Assembly: GCA_030704615.1 (NCBI GenBank)
Contig: CM060734.1
Coordinates: 32,132,042-32,196,041, forward strand
Direction: 5' to 3'
DNA from: Takakia lepidozioides
Lineage: Eukaryota > Streptophyta > Takakiopsida > Takakiales > Takakiaceae
Length of the DNA stretch: 64,000 nucleotides
A program made the translations under genes and the position numbers. Below the pieces are notes generated by a model. It had not been told where the DNA came from. It made no database searches and saw nothing but the letters and a program-made list of their open reading frames with translations. Positions within the stretch are counted from its first letter, which is position 1. Every line of letters begins with the position of its first letter. This document shows, piece by piece, positions 46,969 to 56,972 of this stretch.

Positions 46969-49900
46969 ATGTTTCTTCCACGTTGTCTGCGTGCACCCAC
47001 CGCCTCCCGGCCTTTGTCTTCTCCATCTGCATCAGCCCCAACTACTGCAATTCCTGTTCCTTCAGAACTTGCCCATGGTCGCTTGCCCCTTCCCTGTTCT
47101 AGGGGTAAACAACTTCCATCAGGAGCACCATGCCAGCCCTCTGTCCCTCATGGGCTGACAGTGCCTGTCACATTGAGATTGGTCGGCGATGGAGGGAAAT
47201 CAACTGATTTTCTTCGATTAGAGGAGTCGCCGACCTCAGCTGGGGAGGATCGGCCGTCATCCAGCGAAGAATCCAGGAGAGAAGTTGTATTAGTGGCTCA
47301 AACAGATGTCATCCCTTTCAGAGGAGGAGTTGCGGCTGCACCCACTGGAAATAATTCAGTGGCACTATCACCTGCCGTGGAGGATGCAACACGGAATTTT
47401 GAAGCTGAGGCAGTTTCATTTCAAATTCGGGCGAATTCGCAAGTTGTTGATCGGCAAACAGGAATAGTTTTCGCAAAGAACGATGAAGAGATGGGAGTGT
47501 TGGATATGGCGGCTGTGTCTGTTGTGCCCGTCCACCCCTCTGGCCATAGTGATGAGCAAGGTGAGGGCTTTACATTGATGCTTTAAATCGTAGTAGCAGC
47601 GAGGTTTTCTGGTATTTGAATTCCCCATCTGTGTTTGTGTTCGCCTCTGTGTGTGTGCGCGCACGTGTGCCTGTTGTGTTACAGAGAGAAGCTGTCACAA
47701 TTTCCTGAGTGGTAAGCCTGGAAGGATTTTGGCAGATGATTCTGTGAAGGCAAGGAGCTTTGAACAGAGAGCTGCTGGACCGGGGGAGCCTAGTTGCGTC
47801 GTTTGCAATCGTTACGGAGAGTACATATGCGATGAAACGGATGACGATGTCTGTAGCTTGGAATGCAAGGCAGCCGTTCTGGCAGGCATATGGAAAACCG
47901 TCCCGTTGGTGAATTCCATTCCATCCTGCCCCGATGTCCCACAGACAGCTTCGACGAATATTGTCCGCTCACGGGATCCTGCGTGTTTGTTTTCGGGTTC
48001 TGATCCTCTTTTACCCGGTTCCAAATCTGATTCAAAATTCACCCCTGCTTTTGACTTGAGAGATAGGGGGAGATCGGATGGAGCAGAGGTCAAGGGAGAT
48101 ACATCAAGAGGGAATGGGAAGGGAAGCAGAAGTATTTCCTCCCTGCAAGATGAATGCATTTGGGTACAAGAACGAGAGAGAAAATTACCAGAATGGGAAC
48201 CTGACAGTTCAATTCAGAAGCTGACCCAGCAGCAAGTGGATGCATTACTTTCTGCAATCGAAGTCTCGGTTAAGGGAAGCAACGTGCCTCGGCCAATTCT
48301 GGAGTTTTCGGACTGTAGGTTTCTGCCAAAGCTTCAAGAAAATCTTCAAATTGCTGGCTATGACTCACCAACACCGGTACAAATGCAGGCAATTCCAGTT
48401 GCTCTGAAGGGACGAGATGTATTGGTGTCTGCAGACACCGGGTCAGGGAAGACTGCAGCTTTTTTGCTTCCTATTCTGTTGCGCTGCTGCTTGATACGTA
48501 TCCATTGTCTGTCAGAGCGGGAGAGACCTCTGGCTATGGTGTTGGCTCCCACACGGGAGCTCTGTGCACAGGTCAGTGGTTGCGCAAAGACAACCTAATG
48601 ATTGCCTTTCTACAATGTTCTCGTTTGAGTCTGATCATGCTGACAAAATAATATGCTTGTAAGGATACAAACCAATCCATGGGTAGTTTTTGCGTCCTGT
48701 TTGAAATAAATTTTGAAGTAGCCAACTGATTCATGGCTTAGGAAACTGTTACTAAAGTAGGAGACTTCTGTAGGCATGGCCACTAACTATGCAGGAAATT
48801 TCGAGTATGATACTTGTCTTTGGTGACCATGTACCAGGCATAACAGTTTGCTCTGGTTCAGGTTGAAGAGCAGGCAAAGGCTCTTGCAAAGGGCCTGCCT
48901 TTCAAGACTGCACTTGTTGTGGGGGGTGACGCAATGCCACAGCAGCTGTATCGAATCAAGCAAGGTGTGGAGCTCATTGTGGGCACACCAGGTCGGCTCA
49001 TAGATTTACTGATAAAGCATGATATTGACCTACAGGTGAGCTCTCTCTGAATCATCTCTCTCCCTCGATGGTAACTACAGTGTAATCAGTTCTCTCTGGT
49101 CAGTAGTCTGTCAAATCAATCACTGAATCCCCTGTAACCAGATTGTCATTGTGGGCAACTGCTCTGGCATCTTTGGGTCGTTTCCTAAGCCCTGGCAGGC
49201 TGCAACCCCACAACCGCAGTGGTTGGGAAGGGTTAATATTTTACTTGTGTTATGTGCCCTCAATGGCATGTCCTAGCCAGCCTTACAGGAAACTCTAATT
49301 CATGTTCACAAGGTTGTAGCAAGCATGATCCAAGGATTCTCTCTCTCTCTCTCTCGTGTGGGCAACCTGAAGACAATAGTCATTTTCTGATTCATTGTCG
49401 GGGATTCTCTCACCGGAGAGACGCTCTCTTCAAATCTGTCAAGGGAATTGTGCCTGTACCTCCATTTACCAACTTTGAAAGTCTCGAGGCTGAGCCAAAA
49501 GCCCAGGCCCTTTTGGGGCCTAGTTATTGGGCAATCCACACACAGCAGGTTGATGCTTGAGTAAAGGGATTTCTAGAGGATATCTGGAAAATCCAGATCA
49601 ATTGTTGATTCCAAGGTAAGTCTTACTACCGGCATCAGCCCCTGACAAAGGTAGATTCTGTCCCTTTGTGTTCCGCTCAAACTGGGCCCGGGGTCAATGG
49701 CCACAAGGCTACGGCAAAGAACGTCTTATGAGTACATTCTCTCTCTCTCTCTCTCTCAATGAGTACAATCTCTCTCTCTCAATGGCCACAAGGCTACGAC
49801 AAACATCGTATGAGTACATTCTCTCTCTCTCTGTGACACACATTGTCCCTGCACCTCTGTTCATGAACTTCAAAAATCTTGAGGCTGAGCCTAAAGCCCT

Positions 49901-51456
49901 GTCCCTGTTGGGGTCTGATTTCTGGGCAGCTCACACACAGCAAGTGATGTTTGGGTGAAGAGCTGTCTAGAGGATATCTGGAAACCCGAACTACTTGTCT
50001 CTTCACCAAGGTAAGTCACTCCACTGGAGTGAGCCCCTCACAAAGGTAGCATTTATTCCCTTTCGTTCCGCCCAAACTAGACGGGGTCTATGGCTACAAG
50101 GCTGTGGCAAAGAATGTCTTGTGAGAACAGTGACACACATGCACATGTGAACAAATGTGTTTATTTGTTCACATGTGTTCTTTATTTGTAAGCCTTCTGA
50201 AATGTAGTGACATTTTCATGTGAGCATGTCTCACCACATGAGGGGTGTCCGTGTTCATTTTCTCTTCTGTCATCCTACTGCTGTGTCTCCCTCCCTTTTT
50301 TGCTGTGTCCACATCAGGCCTAGAGGCTATACCCAAAGGTAACCTCCAGCCAATTGTTATGGACATTGCATCCACTCTTTTGGATGAAGTAATTTAAGCT
50401 TGTTCTTTTGAAATTATGTACGCAGGACGTGTGTATGCTGGCACTAGATGAGGTGGACTGTATGCTGGAGAGGGGATTCCGTGAACAAGTTCTGCAATTA
50501 GTCCAGGCGCTTTCTTCCCCCCAAATTCTAATGTACTCTGCCACAATTCCCCCAGCCATTGAGAAATTTGCGGCGTCTATTCTGAAGAACCCATTGTGTG
50601 TGGCTGTTGGGAAACCAAGCGTGCCTAGCGGGGCTGTAAAGCAGACGCTGATCTGGGTTGACTCAAACAAGAAGAAGAAGAAGCTATTTGACATCTTACA
50701 AAGTGCAAGCCATTTCCGGCCACCGGTGGTCGTGTTTGTCAGCTCAAGAATGGGGGCCGACCTGCTCTCAAATTCCATTCGTACTGTGACAGGTCTTCAG
50801 GCCACATCGCTCCATGGAGATAAGCCTATGCAGGTTAGTAAGCATTTAATTTCACCAAAAAGTTTTGTTCAAACGAGGATAAAAGAAAGTGAGTGATTGT
50901 GATGGTCTCAGATAACAGGCATTAATACTTTTGAGTTGTGGGTAACCGTTTGGAGGGCAAATATACCTCTAGTTAATTGTTGCAACTATACAAGTATGTA
51001 TCCTATTCTCTTACATTGTTCATCCTCAATTCTAGTTTAATGGCTTCAGTTCAATGTCATGTGATGTCCTAACTGGTATTTGCAAACATACAGGAAAGGA
51101 GGGAGACAATCCAGGCTTTTCTCACAGGAGAGCTCCCAGTTATAGTGGCTACAGGCATATTGGGAAGAGGCCTGGACCTCATCTCGGTGACGCAGGTCAT
51201 TGTCTTCGACATGCCCCGCTCGCTCCCTGAGTACATCCATCAGATAGGTCGTGCTTCAAGGCTAGGGAAACCAGGGTCTGCCTTTGTTTTCATCAATAAT
51301 GAGAGCAAGGCATTGTTCAAAGAATTGGTAGGTCTACTTCGCTCGTCAGAGACAGTGATTCCCCGGGAGCTTGCAAACTCGCCTTATCTGCACTCCACGT
51401 ATGCTGTTGCATACAATACGAAAAAGAGGAAGCAACGCGAGGTGGATAGTGATTAA
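46969..51456 (+). CDS. DEAD-box RNA helicase with HIT zinc finger (DDX59/RH41 type)
   Basis: ATP-dependent RNA helicase. Five exons keep one frame: 46969-47560, 47685-48571, 48862-49035, 50426-50833, 51094-51456; about 807 aa. The HIT-type zinc finger is at about 235-258 (CVVC, C246, C254, C258), the hallmark shared with animal DDX59 and plant RH41. Helicase motifs: TPVQMQ (Q motif, 427-432), ADTGSGKT (I, 447-454), PTREL (Ia), TPGRLIDLL (Ib), DEVD (II, 559-562), SAT (III, 589-591), ATGILGRGLD (V), HQIGRASRLG (VI, 736-745). Motifs II and VI differ slightly from DEAD and HRIGRTGR, as is usual for this subfamily. The N-terminal 230 residues are Ser/Pro-rich and longer than in Arabidopsis RH41, so the true start could be further in, though all ATGs share the frame. 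Intron 3 (1.39 kb) holds LINE debris. Confidence 0.93.
49252..49800 (+). mobile_element. 5'-truncated LINE-like fragment, copy 1
   Basis: An open frame to 49560 includes CGQPEDNSHFLIHCRGFSHR, the cysteine-histidine knuckle found after the reverse transcriptase of plant LINEs, then FESLEAEPKAQALLG. A 3' end with GTCAATGGCCACAAGGCTAC follows, then CT-repeat tails (49738-49780). It lies inside helicase intron 3. Confidence 0.6.
49840..50125 (+). mobile_element. 5'-truncated LINE-like fragment, copy 2
   Basis: Repeats the last part of copy 1: LEAEPKALSLLG, then GAGGATATCTGGAAA, then the GGTCTATGGCTACAAGGCT end. It starts immediately after the CT tail of copy 1 and an intervening CT tract. Shorter at its 5' end. 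Confidence 0.6.
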
Positions 51457-51474
51457 TCATGACTGCTCTCTATC

Positions 51475-51570
51475 TCTCTCTCCCCCTTCTCCCAAACTGG
51501 GAGCGGGTCTATGACCAAAAGGCTCGGCAAACAACGTCTTTACATGAGTACATCCTCCATTTTTTTCTCA
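51475..51570 (+). repeat. LINE-like 3' end with CT tract
   Basis: Carries the same GGGTCTATGACCAAAAGGCT to ACATGAGTACATC end found at 49.7 kb, just after the helicase stop codon. It would lie in the helicase 3' untranslated region. Confidence 0.55.
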
Positions 51571-51670
51571 TTGATTAACTGGCTGGTCATCTTTGTGTTA
51601 TCACAGCCACATATACCACATACTTGTGAAGGCCTTCAGTTGCCATTCTGATATGCATATCACAACCAGT

Positions 51671-51885
51671 CTGTAGCTCAGTTGGGTAGAGCACTGAGTG
51701 CCACCCAGGTGATTCTGGGTTCAAATCCTGCTCCCTTGTCAGGTGTGGTATAATCTTCTCCCCCTCCCTTGGGCGGTGTCCCCTGCTTACTATGAAAGAG
51801 GTTATTTTCTTCTCTCACTATAGTTAAGGGGCCTGATTTGTGAGCGGTGGTCGCTCCGGGGTATTTCCCTTTTGAAAAAAAATAA
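51671..51885 (+). mobile_element. tRNA-derived SINE (family 2), full copy
   Basis: Box A-like TAGCTCAGTTGG (51674-51685) and box B-like GGTTCAAATCC (51718-51728) with tRNA spacing. The unrelated body ends in TTTCCCTTTTG and an A-rich tail. A second, interrupted copy lies at 13.3-14.4 kb. The anticodon arm does not pair well, so it is not a tRNA gene. Confidence 0.8.
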
Positions 51886-52463
51886 AAAATGAATATCATG
51901 ATGTCGCTGCTGGCTGTTTATCATCCAGCTCCCCTGACATTGGGTCCAAGTTGTGATCTTTGGATGGATGTGACGTTCTGTTTGGAACGAATGTTACTCA
52001 TTACATGTGATTCTATAAACGAATGTCTATTACAAAATATTTCACGAAATCCGTTACCTACCGAAGACTCTTTTTTTTATTTTAAGACTCTGAAAGTAAC
52101 TAGCTCGGAGTGGAACCTCAATTCTTAGCGTTCATGGCATTGTAAGGTTATTTTTCCTTACCTTTTAATAAAATTCCCAGTTCAAAATGAATTCAAGAAA
52201 AAAAAAAAAGTAACTGTGTGTTTTTGGAGATTTTCGTAGGGAAATAGTGGGAAGTTCCTTTTTGGTTTGCGAAATTGCGGGAAAACCGGGATCGGAATCC
52301 TATCGGCGGACGCAGGGCGATCGACGGTGGTGCACCGGCTGTACAGTCCATGGAACTGGTAAGATTGCGAGAGCAGGCCTGATCGGACGGGATTGTGGAG
52401 CGGTCTGGTGAAGCTGGTTGGGTAGTTGGACCCCACTTGGGGTGCCTTGCTGCCATGCCCGGA
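51886..52463. other. upstream region of the lipid transfer protein gene
   Basis: No gene seen. An A-rich run lies at 52196-52210. Confidence 0.5.
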
Positions 52464-52470
52464 TATAAAC
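52464..52470 (+). promoter_or_regulatory. TATA box of the lipid transfer protein gene
   Basis: TATAAAC in a GC-rich setting, 104 bases before the ATG at 52574. This would place transcription start near 52495. Confidence 0.6.
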
Positions 52471-52573
52471 CAGCAACGCACGAGCTACACTCACACATTC
52501 ACTACTCCCAATCTCTTGATCCATCTCGATCCCTGCCTTCTTCTCTCCCTCAGCGTCCTTCTCCCTCAGCGTC

Positions 52574-53149
52574 ATGGATTCAGTAGTCAAGAGAATCATC
52601 AGCATCATGCTGCTGCTGGCTGCGGTGGCCTCGGTGCATGCAGCGGATTGTGGAGGCACGCTGCAAATCTTGGAGCCTTGTCTTCCTGCAATAGAAGGCT
52701 CGGCGCCCCCTGCGCCCTCAGAAGCCTGCTGTGCGGCCGTCAGGATGACAGATGCCTCCTGTTTGTGCTCTGTTGTGGTGTCCTATGCTAGCGCTATGGA
52801 TGTGAATCTTCAATCAGCTATCAATCTTCCCAGGGAGTGCCATCGCGCCGTACCTGCCGGCTACAAGTGTAATGGTGGGTTTTGTTTGTCCAGAATTTTC
52901 TTGGACCTGGCATGTTTTCTTCTGTCAAACTTTTCTCTATATTTTTTTGTCAGTCTACGGCACTGTACAAATTCAGCTAACGAATGTCACATAGCGATGC
53001 CAATTTTACTTCAACGAGAAATCCAGCAAGTTGCCAAGTACTCAGCCTTGCATTCAGCTACTAGTGACGTGATCAGTCTGTGGCCATACTTTTGTGCAGG
53101 ATATTCTGTACCTTCGGGTGTGCCTGCAGGACGCAAGCTCATGATGTGA
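52574..53149 (+). CDS. non-specific lipid transfer protein, DIR1-like (type IV)
   Basis: Small secreted lipid carrier. Two exons (52574-52874 and 53100-53149) keep frame and give 116 aa. A signal peptide is evident: MDSVVK, then a hydrophobic run, with cleavage probable after VASVHA. The mature protein has the eight-cysteine pattern C-9-C-15-CC-9-CxC-23-C-9-C, close to the type IV (DIR1) spacing of C-9-C-15-CC-9-CxC-24-C-7-C. Four disulfides would enclose a hydrophobic tunnel. Exon 2 adds YSVPSGVPAGRKLMM, so no GPI-anchor signal is present. Reading through the intron instead would give a hydrophobic tail with extra cysteines, which I think is not the product. DIR1 proteins carry signals in systemic immunity; that role is not implied by sequence alone. 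Confidence 0.88.
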   Translation: MDSVVKRIISIMLLLAAVASVHAADCGGTLQILEPCLPAIEGSAPPAPSEACCAAVRMTDASCLCSVVVSYASAMDVNLQSAINLPRECHRAVPAGYKCNGGFCLSRIFLDLACFLLSNFSLYFFVSLRHCTNSANECHIAMPILLQREIQQVAKYSALHSATSDVISLWPYFCAGYSVPSGVPAGRKLMM

Positions 53150-53881
53150 GTTCATCGGCTTAAGAAGGCCCCGGCAATCATGAGGGAATGTATAACATGG
53201 TTAAAGAAAACCATGGTGCAGTGGTACCTCAGCGGTATAACCTGAAGGGGGTCCACTAGTGTTGGGGAGTTTGATAAGATCTTGTGCAACGTGAATATAG
53301 ATGATAATAGAGAGCTATAGTCAATACTCTAGGTAGCGACAGTAATCGAGAGCTCGATGGCCACCGTCGAGTATATACCAGAAGGTGGCCACAATATTGT
53401 CGCTCTTGATCTATGCCAGGGAAATTTTCATCAGTGCTTCTACTACTTCACTTGTAGTGCTTCGAGATCATAAGTGTGAAGGTATTGCTTTCATCAAGCT
53501 TGTGATCCCAACAACGCTGCCTGCAACAGCTCTTTTTGAAGTAGAAACAGACACTTGTAGGACAATTCCATTGACCTTCCCCATGAAGGCACCATTCCCG
53601 CTGCCGGTTATTCGTTTTGAATAAAGCTTCAACTTAAACGTTGAAATTAAGAGTACAGTACATGAATGATACTACCAGGTTAACATTTTTTTTTTAAATG
53701 TTTTGGAAAAAGGATGAAACACTTTCAATATTTTTTTATTTTTTTTCAGTATTACTAAGCTACTAATTACTAAGTTACTAAGTTTCAATATTACTAAACC
53801 TCAATTTCTTTTTTCTTTTGATGATGAAAAATATTCCGGGAAATCATGCCATCTGGACACTCTGTAGACCAGTGTTAGACC
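53150..53881. other. no gene seen
   Basis: The left part is the 3' flank of the lipid transfer protein gene. A TTACTAAG repeat lies at 53750-53800. A frame at 53385-53624 has no recognised motif. Confidence 0.5.
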
Positions 53882-55515
53882 AGTGTTGGACCGGCCGGGC
53901 ATAAATACTGATATCAACTGGGGTAGGTAAGACCATACCCGGGCTGGTAGGTAGGGTGGCCAATACCCGCGGCAATACCATACTAGGGGCAATACATACC
54001 TCGCTCCATACTGCGGGGTATACCAAGCCTCTAGTATTGCGATGGACGAGTTTGGGGGGTTGGTTGAGCATAGCTTGTGGATGCTCATGTGAGCACAACC
54101 CCTGGTCATGGGAGTTTTATGTTTTCAAAACGGAATAAAACCATAGGCGGGTATAGAGGACTGGTGCATTTGTATAGTACATTTGCGCCAATTCAACGAG
54201 GCGAAACCTTCAGTAGTGTAGCCAAAAACCCTCAAAAACCCTAAACTTGTAGTGGTGGTAGTGAATTTCGCATTGTGAAATACTTGGTGATATGGGCACA
54301 AACTAAGTAGCGGTGAATTTTGCATTGAGAAATACTTGGTGATATGGGCACAAACTAAGCAAGATGTGGGTTTTGCATTGAGAAATCTCATCACCCCAAA
54401 ATCCTACAACCAAAAGGAATGGGTGGGGGCTTGAAAGGTGACCTATTCATCCTTTTAGCCACAATGTGATTGCTTCTTAGGCGGAATTTCGCATTGCGGA
54501 ATTGTCCATGGGAAATTTATTTTTTTATTTTTTATTTTTTAAACAAGGGAAAGGACCTTAAAGTTGAGGTGAAGCCTCACCGCCCACTCTCCCACCTCTT
54601 ATGGAGAAAAAGCCATGCCTATAGGGTAACATGTTCATCATGTATAGGGGCTAATTGTTCTTTATGTGCTAGTTTCGCATAATTGTTAATTTCGTCAATT
54701 TCATTTCGCTGTGGAAATTTCTCGGGAATTCGGGGAGTATGCCCTTGTGGAGCATGCTCACTCACTACCCAATGTCCGAGTTTGCTACTGATACCAGTAT
54801 TGCTGCGGTGTGAGCCTCCACAGCAGTGTTTTTTTTTTTTTCAAATTTGGAAAATAACAGGAGTGGCTACTGCATTTTGCAGGAAATAGCCATATTTTTT
54901 GTTCATCCACTGAAATTTCGACAGAATCATCCTCCTCTATATTTTCATCCATATTAGGCGAATTCATCCTCAGTTTTTCTTTATTTGGAAAGTTTTGGCG
55001 ATTTCATCCATGAGAAAATAGGGAATTTACGACAGAATATTTGGGTTTTCTATTAGGTCGAAAAAATGTCAAATTTTGCCAGAAATAGTACCTGTATGTG
55101 TGGAGTTAGGGCAAGGGAATTCATGCAGTCCATGTGGAGTCATGCGGCAATTCATGGGAGTCATGGTGCAGTCGTGCAGTCCATTATATGAGCATGGCAA
55201 TTTATGCTTTTTAATACTCAATGTGCAACGTTTGTGAGCTCAATTATGCATTGTGTTGTAATTGTGATCCATTGTGAAGGTCAATTTTTTTTTTTTTCAA
55301 ATTATTGAATATCCTCTTGAATATATTGAATATTCCATATACCTACCCGGGCAATATTCATAATTCCCCATATGAGATGGAGAAAAACAAATAGTGATAC
55401 CGTAATGCTCAAATACATCCACAAATTTACGTTAATGATACCCCTTCTATACCCTAGCCGCCCCAATACCAGGACCAGTCGGGTATCATATTTTTGTGAT
55501 ACCAGATCAACAGTG
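53882..55515. mobile_element. hAT-like element 1 (tentative)
   Basis: The left end CAGTGTTGGACCGG and the inverted right end CACTGTTGATCTGG are similar. Flanks are GTGTTAGAC and GTGTAGAC, an 8-bp target duplication if one base was gained. The interior is AT-rich and non-coding and contains GGGTAT/ATACCC words near both ends. Weaker than the element at 13.4 kb. Confidence 0.45.
54250..54395. repeat. about 56-bp tandem repeat, 2.5 copies
   Basis: GAATTT(C/T)GCATTG(T/A)GAAA, then TACTTGGTGATATGGGCACA and AACTAAG recur at about 54255 and 54312, with a partial third unit at about 54370. Confidence 0.85.
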
Positions 55516-55523
55516 GTGTAGAC

Positions 55524-56654
55524 CAGTGTCGGCCGGGTACCATGTTTTGAGCCCTCTTCCGGTCCCGGTTATGGCCTACTCTTTGAAAAAAATGGATGGC
55601 CGGGGCAAGGTATACCAATGATAGGTTTGAAAAACATCTCGGTTACATGTTCTCATTAAACACCTGAATTTGTTTTTGTCGGGTTCTCAATCTACCGGTT
55701 ATGCCATCTTAAAAAATGTCGGTTCCATGATACCTGTTATGGGATTCATCCATTTTTTTATTTTAATTTTTCTAGCATTTTTGTGTATGTGTGTAAAACT
55801 ACACAAGAGGGCTATGGCATGGTGGTAACTCAGGGTCTGGGTGTGGGTATTTCAAGCCTTGTCATCTATCTCTCTCCCTTAAGACTGGGGGCTCTGCCCC
55901 GTAATACGCTTACAACTTACAACTATTGTTTTAGCCAAACGCCCAACTAACTAATTTCCTATCTACTTGGACATTCTCAATGTTGTACAACTAATCTCCC
56001 CAACCATTATAAACGCTTTGTTACTAGTAAGACATAACATTCCACTCAAGATTTGTCCATATGTCATGGTCTTAACTACCATCACCAACCTCTACACCGT
56101 ATTATCTAGAACCGCCTCTACGCCATCTATATTTGCGATCTTACAACACCCTTAGAGCATCCCCACCGGGCCTGCTATCAGCCACGGAGGCGGCAAAGTT
56201 CCGTGTCAGAGAGATAAGACACAAAAACCATGCCCCTGCGCGGTAACGTTCCGTGCGCTCCAAATTGGAACCAGACCCAGTCCAGCGCGCATCTGGAGTC
56301 AGGCGATCATCCCACACGTGAGACGGTGGTGAGCGAGAGGTTGAGCGGGAGGGTGGCGTGAGGTTTGCCGTGCAACCGGTGGGGAGCAATCCAGCTGGAG
56401 GCACCCCATTTTCTTGAAAGCTCTGCACATGCCTCAATAAAAGGCACTTGATGTACCCACATATAAAGCCACCGGTGGGGATAGTCTTACAATCACGATG
56501 CGGTTCTGTAACCGGTTAGGAAGCCCGATGGCTTTTGCCGGTTCCCTCCATAACCGGTTCCTGCGGGGCTGCACTTTCCGGTTATGTATATGTGCATTAC
56601 CGACAAATAACCGGCGGATATGCATGTCCAGATGCCATACCCTGACCAACACTA
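55524..56654. mobile_element. hAT-like element 2
   Basis: The left end CAGTGTCGGCCGGGTA and inverted right end TAGTGTTGGTCAGGGTA match with a few mismatches and one gap. Flanking octamers GTGTAGAC (55516-55523) and GTGTAGCT (56655-56662) agree at six of eight bases. GGTTCCGG/CCGGTTA-type subterminal words occur at both ends (55560-55740 and 56460-56590), as in the element at 13.4 kb. No transposase is encoded. Confidence 0.6.
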
Positions 56655-56972
56655 GTGTAGCTACACCCATAATTAGGAAGAACCAAGTTAGTACCTAGTA
56701 GACTTTTGATCCAATGCGCCAAGAATAATGGCAATATGCAACTGAGCTACCGACTGGTGGCAACTAATTGTGATTGGCTTGAAAGCTCTACCTTCCTGAA
56801 GGTAATCTTCTCAGCTCTAAATTGGAAAACAGCCTCCCTACAAGGTTGGATTGACACACTACCTGCATGAAGGTAATATATGAGAATGTACTAGTATTAT
56901 CTGACAAATTATAGAACTACCCTCCTGAAGGTAACCTCCTATTAGAGTTTATGTCACTGCATCCCTGCAAGT
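56655..56972. other. spacer with CTGAAGGTAA repeats
   Basis: CC(T/A)(T/G)C(C/A)TGAAGGTAA occurs at about 56792, 56860 and 56922, at 60-70 bp spacing. It lies just upstream of the oxidoreductase gene. Confidence 0.55.

Noticed and set aside
51671-51745. tRNA gene
   Set aside because: Box A and box B are present but the anticodon and acceptor stems do not pair; the sequence recurs at 13.3-14.4 kb with a shared non-tRNA body, so it is a SINE.
55800-55930. Third SINE family
   Set aside because: The box A- and box B-like words are weak and no second copy was seen in the window.
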